Source: Pseudonocardiales bacterium
GTDB lineage: Bacteria; Actinomycetota; Actinomycetes; Mycobacteriales; Pseudonocardiaceae
Assembly (NCBI GenBank): GCA_025465385.1
Contig: JAODNG010000127.1
Coordinates: 1-11,691, forward strand
DNA length: 11,691 bases
Reading direction: 5' to 3'
This document shows positions 4,891-10,580 of this stretch, one piece after another (positions within the stretch are counted from its first letter, which is position 1; every line of letters starts with the position of its first letter). The notes beneath the pieces were generated by a model that was not told where the DNA came from, ran no database searches, and saw nothing but the letters and a program-made list of their open reading frames with translations. The position numbers and the translations under genes were made by a program.

Positions 4891-7052
4891 TGGCGGGCGG
4901 TATGACCGTGACGGCGTGGGCGATCTGTGCGGCCGTCGCGGGCGCGCTGTGTTTCGCAGTCGCCGCTGCGCTGCAGCAGCAGGAGGCGAGCGCCGCGCCG
5001 GCCACCCGGGTGGCGGGGTGGCGGCTGCTGGTGCACCTGGTTCGGCGGCCCCGCTGGGTATTGGGCATGGTCGCGATGCTGCTCGGTGGTGGCCTGCACC
5101 TGCTCGCATTGCGATCCGGACCGCTGGTGCTGGTCCAACCACTGGGAGTGAGTGCGGTGTTGTTCGCCCTGCCGCTGGCCGCGGCGCTGCGGGGGTACCG
5201 GGTTCGCGCCGGGGAGCTGGCCGCCGGCGCACTGGTCGTGGTCGGCCTGGGAGGGCTGTTGCTCGTCGCTCCCAGGCAGCCACCACTGTCCCTTGATGCG
5301 ACCGACGCGGTCGTCCTGGTGACGCTGACGTCGATTACTGGTGCTCTCCTCGCCGGTCTCGGCCGGCGCCGGGGACGGGTCCCTGCTATTCAGCTGGCGC
5401 TGGCGGCAGGCATTCTCTTCGGCACCACCTCGACTCTTATCCGTGCTCTGCTGGCCCAGCTGGGCAACCACGACGTGACCGCGGTCGCCGCTGCGAGCGT
5501 GCTGCCATTGGCGGTGGCTGGGCTCGTGCTGACACAGCACGCCTACCGGGCGGGCAGCACCGCGGTAGTGCTGGCCACCACCACGGTGATCGACCCGGTG
5601 ACCGCAGTGGCCGGCGGCATCCTGGTGCTCGGTGAAGTCTTGCCGACGGATATGACCAGCCTGGTGATCGTGGCCCTGGCCGGCGTCCTGATCATCAGCG
5701 GGATCGCCTACCTGGCTGGCTCCCCCGCCCACAGATCGCCCGCTCACGCACTGGCGGCGCAGTCCCTCATCAGAAAAGGGAGCCCGGAAATGCCGACTGA
5801 CCATGCACCCTCCGCTGCGCGCACCGCGCGGCAGCGCGTGCTGATCGGCACCGACACCTACTATCCGGACGTCAATGGCGCGTCCTATTTCACACAGCGG
5901 CTGGCGGCTGGACTGGCGCGGCGCGACCACGAAGTGCATGTGGTCTGTCCGGCCCATCCCGATCAACCGATGGTCGGTGAACGGGATGGTGTGACGATCC
6001 ACCGCATCCCTTCATTTCCTATTCTGCTGCACCCGGCCTTTCGTATTCCCGTCCCATTGATGAGTGGGATTCATATCCGGCGGATCGTCGGGGCACTGCG
6101 CCCGGACGTCATCCATGCACAGGGTCATTTTCTGATCGGCCGGACGCTGATTCACCACGCCCACCAGACGGGTATTCCACTGGTTGCCACCAACCACTTC
6201 ATGCCCGAGAACCTGCTCGGCTACTCGCACATCCCGGCTTGGTTGCATCGGGGCGCCTGTGCGTTGGCGTGGCGCGACTTCGCCCGGGTGTTCCGCACGG
6301 TCGCGCACATCACTACGCCGACTCCGATCGCGGCCCGGCTGATCCGAGACAAGGGGGTAGGGCGTGAGGTCGAGGCCATCAGCTGCGGCGTCGACCTCGC
6401 CCGCTTCCATCCGCGCATCGCCACTGACCGGCCCGCCGCGCTACGGGACATTCCCGACCGCCTCAGCGTGCTGTTCGTCGGCCGGCTGGATGAGGAGAAG
6501 CACCTGCCCGAACTCATCGACGCGCTATCGCTGGTGCGCCATACCGCCCACACCGACGTCCAACTGTGGCTAGTCGGTACCGGCAACCAGCGCGCAGCGC
6601 TGCAGCAACGCAGTCAGCGGCGCGGAGTCGCCGAGCACGTGCACTTCCTGGGGTTCGTGCCTGACGAGGAGCTACCCGCGGTCTACGCGGAAGCGGACGT
6701 GTTCTGCATGCCCGGGGTTGCCGAACTGCAGAGCCTGGCGACCCTGGAGGCACTGGCCAGCGGCAAGCCGATCGTGGCCGCCGACGCGATGGCTTTGCCA
6801 CATCTGGTCCATCCCGGCATCAACGGCTACCTCTACCAGCCCGGCGACGTGGATCAACTCGCATACCATCTCAGCACCCTGCTGGGCTCATGGGCACTGC
6901 GCCAGACCATGGGCCAGGCCGGCTTGCGCATGGTCGCCGAGCACGACATCCACGGGTCCCTGGCGCGGTTCGAAACCCTCTACATCCAGGCCCACAGTCG
7001 GCAACGGACCACGTCTCCACCGGCGCATCCAGCCGCCGCCAACGTGAGCTGA
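4863..7052 (+). CDS. fused DMT/EamA-like membrane protein and GT4 glycosyltransferase
   Basis: One 729-residue frame. Residues about 14-295 are very hydrophobic with eight to ten membrane segments and resemble the drug/metabolite transporter superfamily, perhaps its NIPA-like branch (LCFAVAAALQQQEA, GPLVLVQPLGVSAVLF, ATTTVIDPVTAVAGGILVLG). Residues about 320-710 are a GT-B, family-4 glycosyltransferase: VLIGTDTYYPDVNGASYFTQ, NHFMPENLLG, AISCGVDLARFHP, VGRLDEEKHL (Arg541, Lys546) and the EX7E motif ELQSLATLE (Glu621, Glu629) followed by ALASGKPIVAA. GT4 enzymes of this kind move a hexose from a nucleotide or polyprenyl sugar to lipids or glycans. An internal ATG at 5790 (codon 310) with AAAAGGGAG upstream falls between the parts and would yield a normal 420-residue transferase. 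The start is uncertain (GTG 4863, ATG 4890 or ATG 4902). Substrates are not inferable. Confidence 0.8.
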   Translation: MSGFDLVHLMAGGMTVTAWAICAAVAGALCFAVAAALQQQEASAAPATRVAGWRLLVHLVRRPRWVLGMVAMLLGGGLHLLALRSGPLVLVQPLGVSAVLFALPLAAALRGYRVRAGELAAGALVVVGLGGLLLVAPRQPPLSLDATDAVVLVTLTSITGALLAGLGRRRGRVPAIQLALAAGILFGTTSTLIRALLAQLGNHDVTAVAAASVLPLAVAGLVLTQHAYRAGSTAVVLATTTVIDPVTAVAGGILVLGEVLPTDMTSLVIVALAGVLIISGIAYLAGSPAHRSPAHALAAQSLIRKGSPEMPTDHAPSAARTARQRVLIGTDTYYPDVNGASYFTQRLAAGLARRDHEVHVVCPAHPDQPMVGERDGVTIHRIPSFPILLHPAFRIPVPLMSGIHIRRIVGALRPDVIHAQGHFLIGRTLIHHAHQTGIPLVATNHFMPENLLGYSHIPAWLHRGACALAWRDFARVFRTVAHITTPTPIAARLIRDKGVGREVEAISCGVDLARFHPRIATDRPAALRDIPDRLSVLFVGRLDEEKHLPELIDALSLVRHTAHTDVQLWLVGTGNQRAALQQRSQRRGVAEHVHFLGFVPDEELPAVYAEADVFCMPGVAELQSLATLEALASGKPIVAADAMALPHLVHPGINGYLYQPGDVDQLAYHLSTLLGSWALRQTMGQAGLRMVAEHDIHGSLARFETLYIQAHSRQRTTSPPAHPAAANVS
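5774..5792 (+). promoter_or_regulatory. internal ribosome-binding site and ATG of the glycosyltransferase half
   Basis: AAAAGGGAG at 5774-5782 is 7 bases upstream of an in-frame ATG at 5790-5792. The product would begin MPTDHAPSAARTARQRVLIG, leading straight into the GT4 N-terminal strand. This is a stronger initiation signal than anything upstream of the annotated start of the fused ORF. Confidence 0.6.
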
Positions 7053-7074
7053 GCCGCAGGCTGCTGCCGGCTCA
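7050..7074 (+). terminator. hairpin at the end of the DMT-GT4 gene
   Basis: TGAGCCGCAG (7050-7059), loop gctg, then CTG-c-CGGCTCA (7064-7074) form a ten-pair stem with a single bulged C. It includes the stop codon. There is no T tract, as is common for actinobacterial terminators, so the call is tentative. Confidence 0.35.
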
Positions 7075-7179
7075 TCCGGGCGCGGCCACCTCCGCATCGC
7101 TGCGCTGAAACGACCTCGAATCCGCTACCTTTGATGTCGAAAGTCAGCTGTGGCAGTGCGACTCGCACGGTCAGCGATC

Positions 7180-7230
7180 TTGACGGTTTCCGCAGCCTTC
7201 CCGGTACCGGCGAGGGGCAGCGAGGTACCG
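7180..7230 (+). promoter_or_regulatory. promoter/operator candidate upstream of the PI-PLC gene
   Basis: TTGACG (7180-7185) is a good -35 hexamer but the -10 at about 17 bases (GGTACC) is poor. The 7-mer GGTACCG occurs at 7203-7209 and again at 7224-7230, exactly 21 bases apart (two helical turns); each contains the palindrome GGTACC. This suggests a paired regulator site overlapping the promoter. The remaining 7075-7179 shows nothing recognisable. Confidence 0.3.
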
Positions 7231-7286
7231 TTGAGTACGGGGCAGGGATCCAGCCAGGTGCCTGAGGGCAGAAAATCGGGGGAGAA

Positions 7287-8291
7287 ATGGACGAGGTGAT
7301 TCTGCACACCTCCTGGATGGGCGATATTCCCGACGACGCAGCGCTGACAATGCTGAGCATTCCGGGTACACATCACTCGGCCAGTGTCGAGGGGCCTCTC
7401 GGGTTCGCCAAAACCCAAGATCGTGGTCTGTCCGACCAACTTGCCGCGGGGATACGATTCCTCGACATCAGGCTCGCGCACTCCCAGGACAACCTTTGCG
7501 TGCACCACGACGTCGTCTGCATGGAGAAAAGCTATGCGGAAGTACTGACGATTTGCTCCGACTTTCTCGACGCGCAACCGTCGGAAACCATTCTGCTGTC
7601 AGTCAGCAATGAGGACCCCGTGGATAGCGCGCTCGGTAAATTAGCGCCATCGCGAGTTCTTTGCAAGCTGTCTTCCCTAGGAGATACCGCCCGCGATTGC
7701 GCGAACACCCGCTCCTTCGAGGATACCTTCAAAGCGATAACGTGGGAACACGACAAAAATGGGTCGCTGTTCTACAATTTCACCGCCGCTCCACCGGATA
7801 GCGACCTCCACACACCACATCCGGCGTTCAGTTCGGAAACAACGTTGGAAGACGTTCGCGGTAAGATCGTCCTGCTGCGCAGGTTCGAAGGTGGTGAAGA
7901 CATCGGATTCGATGCGACTTTTTGGCCGGAAAACCAGCGATTTAGAAACGCTGCAGCCCCCTTCTATGATGTCGAGGACCGTTATCAGAACCCCGGCGAT
8001 GACGACAAGTTCGATTTCGTCGTCGCACACCTGGAGGAGGCCAGGCGCGGCGATCCCGAGGATCTGTACATTACTTTCTCCAGTGCCGTTGACTTGACCG
8101 CACGTGGCTACGCCGAAGCGATAAATTCGCGTCTCAACACCTATCTCGCAGGATCGCCGCGTGGACGCGTGGGCATTGTCGTGATGGACTATTTTGACCA
8201 ACCTCGTGAATTGGTCGCAAACGTGATCAAGACGAATGCCACGACCGGTCGGTTCGCTCCGGACATCGCGGGGGTAGATCGAGGCTCATGA
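7287..8291 (+). CDS. PI-PLC X-domain phosphodiesterase-like protein, no signal peptide
   Basis: A 334-residue protein similar in size and motifs to bacterial phosphatidylinositol-specific phospholipase C. MLSIPGTHHSAS (22-33) carries the first catalytic His (His29); LAAGIRFLDIRLAH holds Asp60 and Arg62, the Arg typical of calcium-independent bacterial enzymes; NLCVHHDVVCM holds the second His (73 or 74). Later segments GKIVLLRRF and VGIVVMDYF are typical strands of the barrel. Family members usually have Asp after the first His (GTHDS); here it is His30. The start has GGGGGAG just before ATG 7287. There is no N-terminal hydrophobic segment, while most bacterial homologues are secreted, so the location is unclear. 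Base use differs from its neighbours: 7741-7800 has 32 G/C of 60, against 49 of 60 at 9541-9600, hinting at acquisition by transfer. The stop overlaps a small ATG-start ORF. Confidence 0.8.
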   Translation: MDEVILHTSWMGDIPDDAALTMLSIPGTHHSASVEGPLGFAKTQDRGLSDQLAAGIRFLDIRLAHSQDNLCVHHDVVCMEKSYAEVLTICSDFLDAQPSETILLSVSNEDPVDSALGKLAPSRVLCKLSSLGDTARDCANTRSFEDTFKAITWEHDKNGSLFYNFTAAPPDSDLHTPHPAFSSETTLEDVRGKIVLLRRFEGGEDIGFDATFWPENQRFRNAAAPFYDVEDRYQNPGDDDKFDFVVAHLEEARRGDPEDLYITFSSAVDLTARGYAEAINSRLNTYLAGSPRGRVGIVVMDYFDQPRELVANVIKTNATTGRFAPDIAGVDRGS

Positions 8292-8383
8292 CGTGCGACG
8301 CGTCCGTCGACCGGGACCGCCCGTCGCCAGGTGGTGCCACCGGCGTGCTCGGCAAGGTAGCCGACGCCTTCCGGACCTGCTAG
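8288..8383 (+). CDS. 31-codon ORF of unknown status, overlapping the PI-PLC stop
   Basis: ATG 8288 overlaps the PI-PLC stop (ATGA) and reads to TAG 8381-8383. The peptide contains SPGGATGVLGKVADAF, faintly like the beginning of some regulator N-termini, but nothing follows. A hairpin lies inside its 3' half. It may be the truncated start of a lost gene or chance. Confidence 0.2.
   Translation: MTCDASVDRDRPSPGGATGVLGKVADAFRTC
8342..8368 (+). terminator. hairpin between the PI-PLC and thioredoxin genes
   Basis: GGCGT (8342-8346) pairs with ACGCC (8364-8368), and CGGC (8350-8353) with GCCG (8360-8363), with a three-base bulge and a six-base loop, followed by TTCC. It could end PI-PLC transcription. 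Confidence 0.3.
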
Positions 8384-8390
8384 AGAGTGA

Positions 8391-9128
8391 GTGGTGACGG
8401 GTCCGACGATGAGTGAGTCGAGAACGCACCCAACCCGGCGTCGGCGAGTATGGCTCGGCGGTCTGGTCGCCATGGTGGTGCTCGCGGTACTGGCCGCGGT
8501 GAGCCTCAGCGCCACGTCGAGCACTGGGACATCGGGGACAGCTGGGGCGGCCGGAGCTGATCCGAGTACCCAAGCCCGGTTGGCCGCCGCGCGGCGAATC
8601 CCGGACGATCCGCTGGCCCTGGGTCGGCCCGACTCGCCGGTAGTGATCTCCGAGTGGGGCGATTTTCAGTGCCCGTACTGCCGGGCATACACCTTCGACA
8701 CCGAACCGAGCCTGCTGCGCCAGTACGTCGACTCGGGCCGGGTCCGGCTGGAATGGCACGATTTCGCCTACCTCGGTCCAGAGTCGGTGCTGGCCGCGCG
8801 GGCTGCTCGGGCCGCCGGCCGGCAGGGCCGGTTCTGGCAGTACCACGACGCGCTGTATCGCCAGCAAGGTCGGGAGAATAGCGGCGCCGTCACCGAAACA
8901 TCGCTGATCGCCACCGCCCGCAGCGTCGAGCTCGATCTCGCCCGATTCCAGCGCGACTTCGCCGATCCTGCGATCGCCGCACAGGTCAGCGACGACCGTG
9001 CGCTCGGCTCGGCGCTAGGAGTCACTGCAGTACCCAGCTTCGTCATCGGCGGGCAGATGGTCGTCGGGGCGCAGCCGCTGGCAACCTTCCATCAGGTGAT
9101 CGACGCAGTCGGCGACCGCGGCCGCTGA
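8391..9128 (+). CDS. membrane-anchored DsbA-like thioredoxin-fold protein
   Basis: A 245-residue protein. Basic residues RRRR (16-19) precede one membrane segment (about 21-41), then a Ser/Gly/Ala linker. The thioredoxin fold begins at DDPLALGRPDSPVVISEWGD and has the active site CPYC at residues 94-97 and the cis-proline loop GVTAVPSFVIGG near the end. The arrangement matches DsbA/DSBA-like proteins (thioredoxin_4) tethered outside the actinobacterial membrane, where they oxidise or isomerise cysteines of exported proteins. The start is GTG 8391 or 8394, or ATG 8409; none has a strong ribosome-binding site. The next gene starts one base after its stop and encodes a CcdA-type protein, its probable electron-transfer partner. 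Confidence 0.88.
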   Translation: MVTGPTMSESRTHPTRRRRVWLGGLVAMVVLAVLAAVSLSATSSTGTSGTAGAAGADPSTQARLAAARRIPDDPLALGRPDSPVVISEWGDFQCPYCRAYTFDTEPSLLRQYVDSGRVRLEWHDFAYLGPESVLAARAARAAGRQGRFWQYHDALYRQQGRENSGAVTETSLIATARSVELDLARFQRDFADPAIAAQVSDDRALGSALGVTAVPSFVIGGQMVVGAQPLATFHQVIDAVGDRGR

Positions 9129-9129
9129 C

Positions 9130-9951
9130 GTGCTCGACATCGGCTACCTTGCCGCGTTCCTCGGCGGGCTACTCGCGCTGATCAGCCCATGCAGCGCGCT
9201 GCTACTACCGTCGTTTTTCGCCTACGCGTTCGCTGGAGCCACCGAATTGCTCGCCCGGACCGGGGTGTTCTTCCTCGGCCTGGCCGCGGTGCTGGTCCCC
9301 CTCGGCGCCGGGTCCAGCGCCTTAGCCTCGGTCGTCACGCTGCATCGGGAGGCCCTCATCCTGCTGGCCGGTTGGATGATCGTCGGATTTGGCATCATCC
9401 AGATACTCGGTGGTGGGTGGAGTCTGCGCCCCGCGGTGCGGGTCCAGCAGCGGATGGCCGCCGGCGGCAACTGGGTCTGCACGATCGGGCTCGGCGCCGC
9501 CTACGGCTTGGCCGGGTTCTGCTCCGGACCGATCCTCGGCGCGGTGCTCACGGTGGCCGCTGCGAGTGGCCAGCCGCTGCGCGGCGCCGCGCTGCTCGCG
9601 GTGTACGCGTTGGGAATGGCAGCACCGCTGTTCGTCCTGGCCGCGCTGTGGCAGCGCTTCGACCTCGGGCGGCGGCGCTGGCTGCGAGGGCGCGAGTACC
9701 GCATCGGTGGACTGCGGCTGCACACCACCAGCACCGTCTCCGGGGTGCTGTTCATCGCCGTTGGGGTCGTGTTCCTACTCTTCGACGGCACTACCGGCCT
9801 CTACTCCACCGGCACCGGCACCACTCTCGCGGTGCAGAACGTCATCATCGTCGCCGGCGCCCACGTTCCCGACAGCGTGCTGCTAGGCGCGCTCGCGGCG
9901 GTGGTGCTGATCGTGGTCGCACTGCGGCTACGCCGCACGCAGCACCACTGA
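9130..9951 (+). CDS. CcdA/DsbD-type transmembrane thiol-disulfide transporter
   Basis: A 273-residue polytopic membrane protein with six or more hydrophobic helices. The two functional cysteines are visible: LISPCSALLLPSF (Cys21) at the end of the first helix and GLAGFCSGPILGAVLT (Cys131). CcdA proteins pass electrons from cytoplasmic thioredoxin across the membrane to extracytoplasmic thioredoxin-like proteins and are often used in cytochrome c maturation. No haem-handling genes (resB, resC) are visible here, so the partner is more likely the DsbA-like protein encoded immediately upstream. The GTG start is one base after the upstream stop, with no clear ribosome-binding site, implying translational coupling. 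Confidence 0.88.
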   Translation: MLDIGYLAAFLGGLLALISPCSALLLPSFFAYAFAGATELLARTGVFFLGLAAVLVPLGAGSSALASVVTLHREALILLAGWMIVGFGIIQILGGGWSLRPAVRVQQRMAAGGNWVCTIGLGAAYGLAGFCSGPILGAVLTVAAASGQPLRGAALLAVYALGMAAPLFVLAALWQRFDLGRRRWLRGREYRIGGLRLHTTSTVSGVLFIAVGVVFLLFDGTTGLYSTGTGTTLAVQNVIIVAGAHVPDSVLLGALAAVVLIVVALRLRRTQHH

Positions 9952-10184
9952 GCGTGATCAGGTTGTCACTAGAAGTTACTGTTGATATTGTCCCGGGGAT
10001 AGCTTACGTTCGAGGAGCATTTGACCACGGTGAGTGAGGGGACGGGGTCGGATCACTGGGGGGTTGCTGACTGTCGATGATGAGCTGCTGGTTTTGCACC
10101 GGGGGGGCACTGCCGGCGCGTCGAGGCTCTACACAAACGCGTTGCTGACTAAATTACCCAGATTGCTCCGGGCTTGGCTCCATT
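9952..10184 (+). promoter_or_regulatory. leader region with promoter candidate before the 66-codon gene
   Basis: TTGATA (9982-9987), 17 bases, then TACGTT (10005-10010) is a plausible promoter. GAGGAG (10012-10017) precedes a TTG-start 19-codon ORF (10021-10080, MTTVSEGTGSDHWGVADCR), which may be a leader peptide or chance. The 10-mer GTTGCTGACT occurs at 10063-10072 and 10141-10150, and ATTGCTCC twice at about 10162 and 10182. If the promoter is right, the 66-codon gene has a leader of about 190 bases. No other gene is convincing here. Confidence 0.3.
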
Positions 10185-10207
10185 GCTCCCTTTCTATACG
10201 AAGGAGC
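10185..10207 (+). promoter_or_regulatory. hairpin enclosing the ribosome-binding site of the 66-codon gene
   Basis: GCTCC (10185-10189) pairs with GGAGC (10203-10207), and TTC (10192-10194) with GAA (10200-10202), with loop TATAC and a two-base bulge. The right side contains the whole Shine-Dalgarno GAAGGAG (10200-10206), so folding would block initiation. The eight-pair stem is modest and could open with heat, a protein or coupled translation. Confidence 0.4.
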
Positions 10208-10211
10208 GGGC

Positions 10212-10412
10212 ATGCGGGTTTCTGCAATTTTCGCACAGGGTGGCGGCCACCACGGCGGCGATGACTGTGACCGCGGTTGCGACTACGGTTGCGACGACTA
10301 CTTCAGCCGCCGGGGAAGCCACTACTACAACGGCTACAACGATCGCCACTACAACTACGGCTGGGACCGCGATCACCGCGGCCTCCTGGCGGACATCCTG
10401 GGCGCTCTCTAG
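10212..10412 (+). CDS. small Gly/Tyr/Asp/His-rich protein with a Cx3Cx3C motif, function unknown
   Basis: A 66-residue protein with a clear start: GAAGGAG lies 5 bases before ATG 10212. After MRVSAIFAQ it is dominated by G, D, Y, H, R and N: QGGGHHGGDDCDRGCDYGCD has His13-14 and Cys19, Cys23, Cys27 spaced Cx3Cx3C, each Cys followed by Asp. Then come SHYYNGYND and HYNYGWDRDH, and a hydrophobic end RGLLADILGAL. I do not recognise a family. The N-terminal MRVSAIFA is too short for a signal peptide. The residues could bind metal, or the peptide could be a precursor for modification; both are speculation. It converges with the IniB-like gene, from which two strong hairpins separate it. Confidence 0.65.
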   Translation: MRVSAIFAQGGGHHGGDDCDRGCDYGCDDYFSRRGSHYYNGYNDRHYNYGWDRDHRGLLADILGAL

Positions 10413-10430
10413 CCTCGCTGGTCGTCGTCA

Positions 10431-10463
10431 GGGTGCCCTCCCCACAGCGGGGTGCGGGCACCC
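10431..10463 (+). terminator. strong hairpin after the 66-codon gene
   Basis: GGGTGCCC (10431-10438) pairs perfectly with GGGCACCC (10456-10463), and inside it CCCC (10440-10443) pairs with GGGG (10449-10452). It starts 18 bases after the stop. No T tract follows, but the stem is very stable, so a terminator is likely. Confidence 0.55.
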
Positions 10464-10518
10464 CGACGAGGACGACTGACCGCGGCTCGCAGCCACGGTG
10501 CGCAGGTAAAGCCCGCAA

Positions 10519-10567
10519 ACACAACCGGCTCCGCCGTCCCTGGGTGGGATGGCAGAGCCGGTTGTGT
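10519..10567. terminator. long bidirectional hairpin between convergent genes
   Basis: ACACAACCGGCTC (10519-10531) pairs over 13 bases with GAGCCGGTTGTGT (10555-10567). GCC/GGC and TCCC/GGGA extend the stem inward, leaving the loop TGGGT. It begins 13 bases after the stop of the minus-strand gene and should end that transcript; on that strand a TTTG run follows the stem. It can also back up the terminator of the plus-strand small gene. Confidence 0.75.
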
Positions 10568-10580
10568 GTTGGTGGTGGGG

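Noticed and set aside
4803..6002. 399-codon open frame on the minus strand opposite the membrane-protein half
   Set aside because: Composition is Gln/His/Arg-rich and repetitive, typical of antisense of a hydrophobic high-GC gene, while the plus strand has clear membrane helices.
7134..7265. 43-codon ATG frame between the GT4 and PI-PLC genes
   Set aside because: No ribosome-binding site and it covers the promoter and repeat region; likely chance.
10034..10264. Frame containing DELLVLHRGGTAG in the leader of the 66-codon gene
   Set aside because: No initiation signal, and its second half turns into unlike Arg-rich sequence overlapping the small gene.
10194..10376. Very hydrophobic Val/Ala-rich minus-strand frame opposite the small protein
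   Set aside because: It is the complement of repeated Tyr/Asn/Asp codons; the plus-strand frame has a proper ribosome-binding site and a terminator.
10174..10479. Thr/Ala-rich plus-strand frame overlapping the 66-codon gene
   Set aside because: Low-complexity alternate reading of the same bases, with no ribosome-binding site at its start.
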